Both the position numbers and the translations under genes were made by a program. The notes under the pieces are model-generated. The model was not told where the DNA came from. It saw nothing but the letters and a program-made list of their open reading frames with translations, and did not search any database. From NCBI GenBank assembly GCA_964343805.1, contig CAYFLR010000023.1:1-64000 (forward strand): 64,000 nucleotides of DNA, read 5' to 3'. Positions within the stretch are counted from its first letter, which is position 1. The number at the start of each line of letters is the position of its first letter. Below are positions 9,424-17,389 of this stretch, one piece after another. This stretch comes from CAYFLR01 sp964343805. GTDB lineage: Bacteria > Bdellovibrionota_B > Oligoflexia > CAYFLR01.

Positions 9424-10815
9424 TTTCATTCCGCAAGTTTTCTTCCTTAAATAACTTGTCCAAAGCCAGTTTCCCTTCTGTTACCAGCTTTCCTTCTAGA
9501 GATGGAAGTGGTGTCGTGTTTTGCAGTAAAAGATTTTTTATTTCTAAAGCGGTTTTATTTGGATATTTATCTAAGAGAAGTGCTATGGCTCCAGCTACGT
9601 GAGGAGCGGCCATAGAGGTCCCATCCCAGTCATACTGTTCCTGTGGAGTTCCATAACTATTGCCATATTTATCGGCCGGTATAGTAGAGAAAACTTTAAC
9701 TCCAGGTNNNNNNNNNNNNNNNNNNNNNNNNNNNNNNNNNNNNNNNNNNNNNNNNNNNNNNNNNNNNNNNNNNNNNNNNNNNNNNNNNNNNNNNNNNNNN
9801 NNNNATCTTCATCCACATCATACCCTATGCCAATAAAACCATTTCCTGCGGCAAAAACTAGCAGGGCTTCCTTGGTTTGACTGTATTCGATGATCTCTCT
9901 CATAGCTAAATTTTCAGGGTCAGGGTAATTAATCTCTTCTGTGTATCCCCAAGAATTAGAGAAAATGCGAACTCCTTTTTCGAGGGCATATTTGAAAGCC
10001 AGAACAGAAGCTGATGTATCACCCTCACCGAGTTCATTGAAAGTTCTTAAAACCATCAGATTAGAGTAAGGGGCTATTCCTGAAATGCCACGATTATTTT
10101 CATGCAGAGCCACTAAAGTACCGGCACAATGAGTTCCGTGTCCTGGATGACCGTCTTGCTCTAACATGGGAATGGGTGGGAGAATGTAATCATAGGGACG
10201 ATTGTCATCACCTACGAAATCCCAACCCATAATATCGTCCACGTAGCCATTTTTATCGTCATCGATCCCATTGCTAGATTTGTCATTACCCTCTGCATCC
10301 TCTCCCATTTCTCCAGGGTTTTTCCAAATATTGTTTAAGAGATCTTCATGGTTGTAATCCACTCCAGAATCAATAAGGGCGATAGTTACATTTTCGCTGC
10401 CCATAGAGTGTTCCCAGGCATTTCTAACATAAGTAAGACCCCATTGATGGTTAAAAAAAGGGTCATCTCCCATGTCTTGTGTTTGATAGTCGAGAACCGG
10501 AGGATTGTCTTCATTTCTTTCTACTCTTGCTAGCTTCAGCTTATAGTCTGGCTGTAGATAGAATACATGGGGATGTTGTTTTATTTTTGCTAAAAGAGCG
10601 GTTTGTTCATCAGTTGGTGGTAGGGTTATTTTAATCCATTGATTCCAATAGAGGGGCTGAGGATTGACTTGGAGATGATTTAGGTCGAAGAGGACCGCAG
10701 GTATTCGGTTATTGTTTTTTACTTTTACTAAGTAATTATTATAGGTAGAGGACTCTTTGCCCCATAGAGATGAAGCTAAGAAAAGTAAAATATTTATTCC
10801 AATTTGATACTTCAT
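9386..10815 (-). CDS. Subtilisin-like serine protease, interrupted by a 97-base assembly gap
   Basis: A secreted S8 peptidase read from 10815 to the stop at 9386-9388. The signal peptide (about residues 1-19) is followed by an inhibitor-like propeptide (about 20-100). Catalytic residues are Asp149 in ALIDSGVD, His226 in GHGTHCAG and, after the gap, Ser in GTSMAAPHVAG. The two parts are in different frames as assembled: after the gap the sensible reading is PGVKVFST...QYDWDGTSMAAPHVAG. This means the run of N is not the true gap length; the protein is probably intact in the organism. A calcium-loop-like acidic segment (DAEGNDKSSNGIDDDKNG) lies between Asp and His. An AAGGGG ribosome site precedes the start. 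Overlaps the 3' end of the UbiB-like gene by 38 bp. Confidence 0.87.
9708..9804. other. Assembly gap (97 N) inside the subtilase gene
   Basis: The flanks belong to one protease but fall in different frames, so the N count does not equal the real missing length modulo 3. Confidence 0.95.
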
Positions 10816-10970
10816 ACGAATACCCCTTTACTAAACAGAAAAAGTTTATTTATAGTGTAAGAGCTAGCCTCATTTTATACAAGTTTTTTTATGGTGTTAA
10901 ACGCTAGTTTATGAAATAGCTTTTATGATAGAATTGGACAGAAATGTCCAAATAACAGCTGCTTATTACC

Positions 10971-10975
10971 AGGAG
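10971..10975 (+). promoter_or_regulatory. Ribosome binding site that fixes the start at 10982
   Basis: AGGAG six bases before the ATG at 10982. The longer reading from 10925 has no such site and would bury the signal peptide behind 19 charged residues. Confidence 0.75.
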
Positions 10976-10981
10976 CCTTTT

Positions 10982-11857
10982 ATGCTCAATTCATTTTTAA
11001 TATCTTTTACTTTCTTTATAAGTTTTTCTCTTTTTGCAAATAAAAAACCCATCCAATTCGGCATTATGGTGGATGATCAACAAGAAATATCTGAGTATGA
11101 AGTCCTAAAAAGCTATATAGAGAAAAAGGGGGTTCAGGTTCAAATCAGAGGATTTGGTAAATATGATCAAGCTCAACATATGTTTAAGATGGGAAAGTTA
11201 GATATCATGTTAGCTGGAAATGGTGTTGCTGCTTTCCTTATTTCTCATAAGAAAGCGGAACCTTTTCTAAAACCAATTAGGCTGCGTGGAAAAAGTACTA
11301 ATTACGCGGTAGTGATTGGGCCTAAGAGTGCTCCGCCATTTAATGGGAAAGGAGACTTTTTTCATAAAAAACAAATTTCTGTCTGCTCACTATCGGCCAG
11401 TGGTGAATATTATGTTCGCTCTCTGGGAGTAAAGGAAAGTAATCTTATTAAAACCGGAACTCATGTCTCTGCCTTGAGAGTTTTGTCTCAAGGTATTTCT
11501 CAATATGCAGTTATAAAAAATCATGTTTGGAGAAATTACCAAGGGGAATTTCCGGGTTTAAAATTGTTGGGTAGGGATGAGGGAGAGTGTCCTTATAGCA
11601 CTTTGATCAAGTCTTCCGCATTTCAGTCTCATGATGTTATGAGAGTGAAGGCTATTTTACTCAATTTAAAAAATGATAAAAGTAAAACTGCTAGATTAGT
11701 AAAAACCACTCTGGGTATTTTAGAGTTTGTAGAGCAAAAGAAATCTGATTATAACCATACCTTTATGATGCTTGAAAAAGCAGGAGTAAAGGGAGTTAAA
11801 GCTGATCCTAATGCCATGGACCATGGTCATCATGGTGGTCATTCTATGGGCCACTAA
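10982..11857 (+). CDS. PhnD-like periplasmic substrate-binding protein with His/Met-rich tail
   Basis: 291 residues from the ATG at 10982, chosen for its AGGAG site and for the signal peptide it exposes (LISFTFFISFSLFA). The body resembles phosphonate/phosphate-type type 2 periplasmic binding proteins (PhnD/phosphite family): a first strand IQFGIMVDD, then YEVLKSYIEKK, KMGKLDIMLAGNG, and later hinge-like features. Such proteins bind a small ligand in a cleft; many orphan versions act as sensors rather than transport partners. No ABC permease or ATPase gene is adjacent. The last 13 residues, DHGHHGGHSMGH with an upstream Met, form a His/Met cluster typical of metal-binding tails, so copper, zinc or nickel binding is possible. 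Ligand and role are unknown. Confidence 0.75.
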   Translation: MLNSFLISFTFFISFSLFANKKPIQFGIMVDDQQEISEYEVLKSYIEKKGVQVQIRGFGKYDQAQHMFKMGKLDIMLAGNGVAAFLISHKKAEPFLKPIRLRGKSTNYAVVIGPKSAPPFNGKGDFFHKKQISVCSLSASGEYYVRSLGVKESNLIKTGTHVSALRVLSQGISQYAVIKNHVWRNYQGEFPGLKLLGRDEGECPYSTLIKSSAFQSHDVMRVKAILLNLKNDKSKTARLVKTTLGILEFVEQKKSDYNHTFMMLEKAGVKGVKADPNAMDHGHHGGHSMGH

Positions 11858-12023
11858 TTTGCCCCAAGGTAGGTCTCCAAAATTCCCCTTTTCCTCTCTA
11901 GGGTGGGTGAATAAATTTTTACCCTTTATTTAATATGCTAATATTATTAAAAAAATCTTTCTTGGCATAGGATTTGCTGTTGAAGAGTTGTTATTAAAAA
12001 CACCTAAGGAGAGGGACTCATTC

Positions 12024-15000
12024 ATGTGTAAATCGAATCATCAAATTAAAATTGTTGAATATCAAGAAAAGTATGCAGCTGCTGTGGCCGAAATGTGGAA
12101 TGAAAGTAGTGATAATTGGGGAGGTTTTGACTCTATTAAAACCGAGGAAACGGTTTTGCAAGAGGAGAGAAATACTAACTACTTAAAATTACTTTTGGCA
12201 ATGGATAGGCAAAAGGTCGTGGGGTATTGTAGCGTATCTGAATATAGCGAGGATGAGGGAGCTTCTTATATCCATATGCTCAATGTGAGTCCCGATTATC
12301 ATGGAAAAAAAATTGGTAAATCTCTAGTACTAGAATCGGTGAAGCTGGCTTATGAACTCGGTTATCCCAGAATTGATCTCTATACCTGGTCGGGAAACAC
12401 CAAAGCAGTCCCGCTCTACAAGAAATGTGGTTTCTTTTGGGAAGATCGGGATGACACAACTCATTTAATGAATTTCATACCCTCCTTATTAAAAACCGAA
12501 GCCCTGAAAAAGCAGATGACTTTTTTTGATTGGTATCAAGATGCGCAAAGAGATCTTGCCATTAAGCCAGATGGGAGAAAAGAAAACGGTTTTGATTTTT
12601 ATAAATACCAGTTTAAGAAGCAGGGTCAAAGTTTAAGAGTGGAATTTTGTCGTCGAGGGAGGGGATTAAGGCTTATAGAAACTGATGATTATCTCATTGA
12701 AGCCATAATCGATTCACATGAACTTATTTTTGGTAAAAATTATCAGATTGAATATCATGTTCAAAACAAAAGTAAAAAAACTTTAGCAGTTGAAATTAAA
12801 GGGTACGATGATAAAAATATAAAATTTAGTTTCAATTCTGCTTTTAAAGTTGAAAATTCTTATAAAGTGTTTGGGCAATTTCAGTTGGACCCTATTAAAA
12901 AAGAACCCAGTGTTTGGAAAACTCATCCCTGTGTGAGTGCGGTTATAAAAATTAATGAAAAAACTGCTAATTTCAAACTGGGAATCATTCCGAAGGCTCC
13001 TGCCAAATTAAATTTTATCAACCCACAAAGGGGTTTGTCTAATAATCCTCGTTTAAAATGCACTCTCAATATTGAAAACAACTTTGACCAGGATGCTGAA
13101 TTTATAATCGATCTTCCCTCCAATAATGTAATTTCTTTTGCAACAAAGAAACTGAAAGTTGTTTTAGCAAAGAAGGAGAAGAAGTCCTTGCCGATAAGCT
13201 GTATTAGAAAGCAAGCAGGAGTTTTTAACCAAGAAGTGTCGGTTCAGATTGCGGGTGAAAATAAACATGATTTTAAGTGTCCCCTCTGCTGTATTTTTTA
13301 TGGATTTACCGAATGCTTTGGGGGAGAAACAACCAAAGAGTTTATCATTGTAAATGGCAGTTATAGCTTGTCATTTTACAAAGAAACAAAAGATCTGATT
13401 CTTAAAAATACTCTCACCCAAAAATTCCACCCCTTGGAAATCTTAAGACCTGAACTAGGTAAGCCCTTTTCAAATGAATTTGTTCATGCGGAGCCCTTGT
13501 GTCGATATTATAAACAAGATAATGCGATCGTTCTAGAGGTCAGCTTTGTTTCAAATAATTTTAAAAATGTTCATCTCCAATCATTATCTTATCTTTATGG
13601 AAATGGAGTTTGTAAACAGCGTTATAAGATTATTAACCAATCTAAAGAAGATGAAGTAAAGGATCTTTATCTGCAAAGTCGAATCTACACCTCTCTAGAT
13701 AATTCTTCATTTCCCTATAAGGGAGAGGTGGTAAAAGTGAATAATAATTACGGCAGTATGTTAGACTATTGGGATGGTAAAAAGCTAACTGAAAATTGGC
13801 TTTTTAGTGATGGAGAATTGAGTCGTTCTGTCTGTTGGGAAGAAGGGCAACAGGTTGATTTAACCGATTGGGAAATTAAATCCATTCATTCTATTCCAGT
13901 AATTTCACCTAATTCCTCATGCTCTTTAAATTCTTTTACTTTGGCTTTAGGTACTTTTAATAAATGGCAGGACTTACAGAATTTTGCTAATCAGAATCAA
14001 ATTCCTGAAAGTCGAAAGAATTTAAATCCCAAAGATCACATTGATATTCAAATCAATAATGGCAATCCAATGTTGAACAAAGATCTTAGCTTTAATATAA
14101 ATGATTTTAAAAATTGTGAAACTCAAGGTCAAATATCATTTCAAAGTGAAAAGGGTCACTTTTCCCCTTTTAAGATGGATTTTCTGAATCATGGTGCGCA
14201 AGAGGACAAACTCAAGTTGAAAAACACAGAAACTAGTAATTATGATTTTATTCAGTCTGATGTAGATTTAGACAGTATCTCTTATCAGCAGCGGCACTTG
14301 GTTTTTCCGGTGGCAAATGAAACAACAACTAAGAAAGAGATAAAGAGTGATTCACTGCAGGTGGATAATGGGGTTCTCAGGTTCAAAAGTATCCCATCTT
14401 ATGGCATCTCACTGACTAACCTTTACTATAAAGGGCATAATTGGTTCGAGTCAGGTTGGCCAAAGAAAGAACCAAAATATTGGTGGAATCCTTTTTTAGG
14501 AGGAATTAACCTAAAGTTACGAGGCCTATCTACCCGCAGGATGGTGGAAGAGAAAGTGCAGGGGGCACTGGTAGAAATGAGGGATAGTTTTAATAATCCA
14601 TGGGAGGGAATTAAAAACGAGATCCAAATAACTAAAGATCATCCTTTAAGGGGTATGGGGGTGGAACTTTTCTACCTCACATTAAAAGGGACTCCTATCT
14701 TGTGCTTTTTTGCTAGACTGAAATTAAATACAGGACATTCTCTGTATGATCAAGGTGCCTACTATGAAATGTTTTTTAATCTCCCCAGTGAGAAGAGCAG
14801 CAGTTGGTTTCAGGCATTAGATGAAAACCTAAATGGTTGTAAATTCAGAACCGGTAGCATCGAGCAGTATGAGCAAAACTATTGTGGTTTTCAACTAGGT
14901 ATGGATAAGACATCAACAATGGTGACACTTTATACTCCAGAAGCTTCTTTAAACACTCTGCTCACCAGTAAAGAATTTATCCAAATGGAGAGCTATCACC

Positions 15001-15113
15001 GGATTTCAGGTAATGATAATTCCACTGTCTGTTTGCCCCCACTGTTTTTAATTTTTACGGAAGAAAAGGTGCAGTTATCTGAACTAAATATGCTAAAAAA
15101 TATTAAGTTTTAG
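12024..15113 (+). CDS. GNAT acetyltransferase fused to a large uncharacterised region
   Basis: 1029 residues from the ATG at 12024, which has AAGGAGAGGG upstream; a longer TTG reading from 11988 is less likely. Residues about 8-150 form a GNAT domain: IHMLNVSPDYHGKKIGKSLV is the strand 4/P-loop acetyl-CoA site, followed by IDLYTWSGNTKAVPLYKKCGF (split here as strand 5 and the Asn/Tyr helix). Residues about 155-1029 are unrecognised and mostly predicted beta-strand, with a section (about 800-1020) reminiscent of carbohydrate-active beta-sandwich domains (WWNPFLGGINLKL, then GVELFYLTLKG). No signal peptide is seen, so it is probably cytoplasmic. Transfer of an acetyl group to a sugar or peptide is inference from the GNAT fold. 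Its end overlaps the convergent 15110 gene by four bases. Confidence 0.75.
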   Translation: MCKSNHQIKIVEYQEKYAAAVAEMWNESSDNWGGFDSIKTEETVLQEERNTNYLKLLLAMDRQKVVGYCSVSEYSEDEGASYIHMLNVSPDYHGKKIGKSLVLESVKLAYELGYPRIDLYTWSGNTKAVPLYKKCGFFWEDRDDTTHLMNFIPSLLKTEALKKQMTFFDWYQDAQRDLAIKPDGRKENGFDFYKYQFKKQGQSLRVEFCRRGRGLRLIETDDYLIEAIIDSHELIFGKNYQIEYHVQNKSKKTLAVEIKGYDDKNIKFSFNSAFKVENSYKVFGQFQLDPIKKEPSVWKTHPCVSAVIKINEKTANFKLGIIPKAPAKLNFINPQRGLSNNPRLKCTLNIENNFDQDAEFIIDLPSNNVISFATKKLKVVLAKKEKKSLPISCIRKQAGVFNQEVSVQIAGENKHDFKCPLCCIFYGFTECFGGETTKEFIIVNGSYSLSFYKETKDLILKNTLTQKFHPLEILRPELGKPFSNEFVHAEPLCRYYKQDNAIVLEVSFVSNNFKNVHLQSLSYLYGNGVCKQRYKIINQSKEDEVKDLYLQSRIYTSLDNSSFPYKGEVVKVNNNYGSMLDYWDGKKLTENWLFSDGELSRSVCWEEGQQVDLTDWEIKSIHSIPVISPNSSCSLNSFTLALGTFNKWQDLQNFANQNQIPESRKNLNPKDHIDIQINNGNPMLNKDLSFNINDFKNCETQGQISFQSEKGHFSPFKMDFLNHGAQEDKLKLKNTETSNYDFIQSDVDLDSISYQQRHLVFPVANETTTKKEIKSDSLQVDNGVLRFKSIPSYGISLTNLYYKGHNWFESGWPKKEPKYWWNPFLGGINLKLRGLSTRRMVEEKVQGALVEMRDSFNNPWEGIKNEIQITKDHPLRGMGVELFYLTLKGTPILCFFARLKLNTGHSLYDQGAYYEMFFNLPSEKSSSWFQALDENLNGCKFRTGSIEQYEQNYCGFQLGMDKTSTMVTLYTPEASLNTLLTSKEFIQMESYHRISGNDNSTVCLPPLFLIFTEEKVQLSELNMLKNIKF

Positions 15114-15757
15114 GAGAGATCCACCATTTTACCGTACTCATTGTAGCTGGCGTAGGAGAGACCGTTTTTCTCAGCCACTTTATCGACCTTAACGACAATT
15201 TCCTGAATGCGGGTGAGAGACTTTTTAAGTTTATCCAACACATCACTGGAGATGTTATTATTTTTATTGGCCAAAGATAGTATACCAAAGGCCGCCATCA
15301 GTGGATTATTTATTTCATGGTTAAAAGTGGAAATCATGGCGGTGATGGCCTGAAGTTCCTTTTGTTCGGCAAATTTTTCAGCTAATATTTTCATTTCAAT
15401 TTGTGTTTCTATTCTGGCACATAAAATATCTATGTTTATGGGTTTAGTTACGTAGTCATTCGCACCAATACTGAGTGCATTAACAACATCTTCTTGGTCA
15501 TCGCATGAGGTAACCATAATAACTGGAAGGATATTTTTTTCTTTGGACTGTCTTATCTGTCTTAACACTTCAGTGCCAGCAAGGTCGGGCATTTTAATAT
15601 CTAACAATACCAAATCTTGATCGGTTGATTTAGCAATTTTGAGACCCTCCACCGCCTGGTGAATAACGGTCACATCATATCCTCTTTTTATAAGCCTTTT
15701 TCCAGTTGCTTTTGAGAGAATCTTATCGTCATCGATGATTAATATCTTCTTAGCCAT
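15110..15757 (-). CDS. Response regulator with C-terminal DHp-like helix pair, no kinase ATPase domain
   Basis: 215 residues. REC domain 1-120: acidic pair Asp9-Asp11, phospho-acceptor Asp53 in LLDIKMP, Thr83 and Lys105 in TKPIN. After a helical linker, residues about 130-205 look like a histidine kinase dimerisation domain with the H-box FNHEINNPL (His147), but there is no HATPase domain after it. It may act as a phosphotransfer or phosphatase partner, or dimerise with other kinases. The start overlaps the end of the REC-HPt gene (upstream on this strand) by eight bases, so the two are co-translated. AAGGGTAAG precedes the ATG. Loss of the ATPase may be ancestral rather than a truncation because the stop falls cleanly after the helix pair. 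Confidence 0.85.
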   Translation of the reverse strand: MAKKILIIDDDKILSKATGKRLIKRGYDVTVIHQAVEGLKIAKSTDQDLVLLDIKMPDLAGTEVLRQIRQSKEKNILPVIMVTSCDDQEDVVNALSIGANDYVTKPINIDILCARIETQIEMKILAEKFAEQKELQAITAMISTFNHEINNPLMAAFGILSLANKNNNISSDVLDKLKKSLTRIQEIVVKVDKVAEKNGLSYASYNEYGKMVDLS

Positions 15758-16541
15758 AACTTACCCTTTTTACTGATAATTGGATCCCTGAACTGAATTT
15801 CACCAGATCCTCTTCTAAAATACTCAATTCTTTTTCGGTGTTCCCTAAGATGGAAATTATCTTACCGATACTCTCATCTTCTTTGACACTTTCCAGTTCA
15901 AAGCAGGATTGCCTCGCTTTTTCTGCATGAAAGAGACCGCAGAGTCCTTTTAAGGTATGGGAGATGAGTGTTATATTATCAAAATCCTTTTCTAAAAGGG
16001 CCACTTTCAGAGCTTTTATATGAATTGGCAACTGCTCTTTAAAATCATCAATGATTTCGAGTAAAATTTCATTATCACCAGCAAATGAGGCCAGAAGTTT
16101 CGACATATCAAAACTGGGTGCTCTTTGTTTTGAATTTCTCAAAAGCACAGATTTTAGTTTTTGTAAGCTTATTGGCTTAGATATAAAATCGTCCATTCCG
16201 GCCGCACTGCATTCGAGTTTGTGTTGCTCTTTGACGTTTCCTGTCATGGCAATAATATTTGGTCGATTTTGACCAGCCTTAGCTATAATTTCTTTGGTGG
16301 TTTCTAGTCCATCTTTAACAGGCATTCTTACATCCATTAAGATGATGTCATAGTCATGTTTGGTTAAGGCTTTTAGTACTTCTTCCCCATTACTAGCCAC
16401 ATGACATTGGTATCCCAACCTTTTTAGAAAACTAATTCCAACTTTTTGATTGATTGCATTGTCTTCTGCAAGCAGGATGCGAAGGCTTGAGCCATTGTGG
16501 GGTTGTTTAAGGGCTGAATTTAAAGAAACTATGGGGGGCAT
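15750..16541 (-). CDS. REC-HPt phosphorelay protein
   Basis: 263 residues from the ATG at 16541, which has AAAGGAGAT five bases away; a longer reading from 16565 would place this ribosome site inside the gene. REC domain about 19-135: acidic Glu26-Asp27, phospho-acceptor Asp70 in LMDVRMP, Thr100 and Lys122 in SKPIS. HPt domain about 145-250: phospho-acceptor His195 in SHTLKGLCG, the expected helix-bundle pattern. The two domains can pass phosphate between an Asp and a His and so link a hybrid kinase to a final regulator. First gene of a two-gene minus-strand operon that overlaps the REC-DHp gene. Divergent from the RHH-REC gene across an AT-rich interval. Confidence 0.9.
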   Translation of the reverse strand: MPPIVSLNSALKQPHNGSSLRILLAEDNAINQKVGISFLKRLGYQCHVASNGEEVLKALTKHDYDIILMDVRMPVKDGLETTKEIIAKAGQNRPNIIAMTGNVKEQHKLECSAAGMDDFISKPISLQKLKSVLLRNSKQRAPSFDMSKLLASFAGDNEILLEIIDDFKEQLPIHIKALKVALLEKDFDNITLISHTLKGLCGLFHAEKARQSCFELESVKEDESIGKIISILGNTEKELSILEEDLVKFSSGIQLSVKRVSYG

Positions 16542-16544
16542 TAG

Positions 16545-16550
16545 ATCTCC
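16545..16550 (-). promoter_or_regulatory. Ribosome binding site that fixes the REC-HPt start
   Basis: Reads GGAGAT on the minus strand, a few bases before the ATG at 16541, with further A/G upstream (AAAGG). It lies inside the longer open frame and so favours the shorter protein. Confidence 0.7.
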
Positions 16551-16565
16551 TTTCAATTTTTGCAT

Positions 16566-16762
16566 ATAGGTTGTCAGTTAAGAGGCTATAAAAACAGTCT
16601 GCTGTGAATAGTGTTATATATAATTATACTACATTTATAAAAATAAAAATATATAAAAATATAAAAATGTATAATTAACAAATATATAAATATAAATAAA
16701 AATTAATATTTGAAGTTCTTAATATATTATTGGTACAATATATTAATTGATGAATGATAGAT
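16566..16762. promoter_or_regulatory. AT-rich divergent promoter region of the signalling island
   Basis: About 200 bp between the divergently transcribed REC-HPt and RHH-REC genes. The stretch 16612-16750 is almost entirely A and T, with phased A-tracts and two copies of TATAATTA at 16619-16626 and 16670-16677. It probably holds both promoters and is a natural place for an RHH-type protein to bind. No start sites can be assigned. Confidence 0.45.
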
Positions 16763-16768
16763 AAGGAG
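16763..16768 (+). promoter_or_regulatory. Ribosome binding site for the TTG start at 16776
   Basis: AAGGAG seven bases before TTG. It supports a rare TTG start since no in-frame ATG lies at a suitable distance. Confidence 0.7.
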
Positions 16769-16775
16769 CACATCA

Positions 16776-17249
16776 TTGAAAGAGAAATCAGTTCACATTA
16801 GAGAAACTCTATTGAACCGGATCAAGGTCATGGCAGCTCAAAAAGGCATCCCTCTCAAGCAGTATGTAAATGACCTATTACAACAGGCTATCCAAAGCGC
16901 AACAGCCAAAATTTTAATAGTTGAGGACGATGAAGATCAGGTCTTTTTAATTGAAGAAAGCCTTTCCGCTCATACTATCAAATCGATCTACACCCCTAAA
17001 ATGGCCTTAGAACTTATGAATCGATATAACCCAGGGGTCATAATTTTGGATAATCATTTTCCAACGGGAGAGAAAGGTGTTGATATCCTTCCGAAAATTC
17101 ATAATGAAGAGCGTTTGATAATACTAATTAGTGGACAACCAATTAGGGAAGATCTGTCCTCCTATAGAAACCTTGTAATTCTTAATAAACCCTTTAATTG
17201 CAATGATTTAATCCCACTTATTGACGATTTTTTAAAGAATAAGGACTAA
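16776..17249 (+). CDS. Ribbon-helix-helix-like domain fused to a response-regulator receiver
   Basis: 157 residues from a TTG start with an AAGGAG site. Residues 4-41 fit a ribbon-helix-helix DNA-binding fold: a short strand SVHIRETLL, helix LLNRIKVMAAQKG, the GIPLKQYVND turn and helix VNDLLQQAI. Residues 44-155 are a REC domain: acidic Glu50-Asp52, phospho-acceptor Asp92 in IILDNHF, Ser119 in LISGQ, Lys138 in NKPFN. An N-terminal RHH followed by REC is the reverse order of most regulators and an uncommon pair. Phosphorylation of the receiver could alter dimerisation of the RHH. It sits between the two phosphorelay clusters, divergent from REC-HPt. The RHH call is from sequence pattern only; an unrelated dimerisation segment is the alternative. 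Confidence 0.75.
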   Translation: MKEKSVHIRETLLNRIKVMAAQKGIPLKQYVNDLLQQAIQSATAKILIVEDDEDQVFLIEESLSAHTIKSIYTPKMALELMNRYNPGVIILDNHFPTGEKGVDILPKIHNEERLIILISGQPIREDLSSYRNLVILNKPFNCNDLIPLIDDFLKNKD

Positions 17250-17328
17250 GATCCACTTCCTTACTTTTCTTGATTTTTATTCAAATTCTATCCACCTATG
17301 ATAAAATGAACAAACCTTATATTAATAT

Positions 17329-17364
17329 TGCCCCTCCTATTTAAAGGTTTATTCATGAGGGGCA
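17329..17364 (+). promoter_or_regulatory. Inverted repeat in the leader of the 17390 operon
   Basis: TGCCCCTC at 17329-17336 pairs with GAGGGGCA at 17357-17364, an 8-bp GC-rich stem with a 20-base loop, ending 25 bp before the ATG. There is no T-run after it, so it is unlikely to be a terminator; it may affect translation or be a protein site. Confidence 0.4.
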
Positions 17365-17389
17365 TCTTATAGAAAGTGGATTATTTTGT

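Noticed and set aside
9595..9707. C-terminal end of the longer subtilase open frame past the gap (LELKFSLLYR...)
   Set aside because: It is a frame artefact of the N-run. The other frame encodes PGVKVFST and GTSMAAPHVAG, the catalytic Ser region.
17329..17364. Inverted repeat as a rho-independent terminator of the RHH-REC gene
   Set aside because: The stem is not followed by a T-run and lies 80 bp after the gene and just before the next start.
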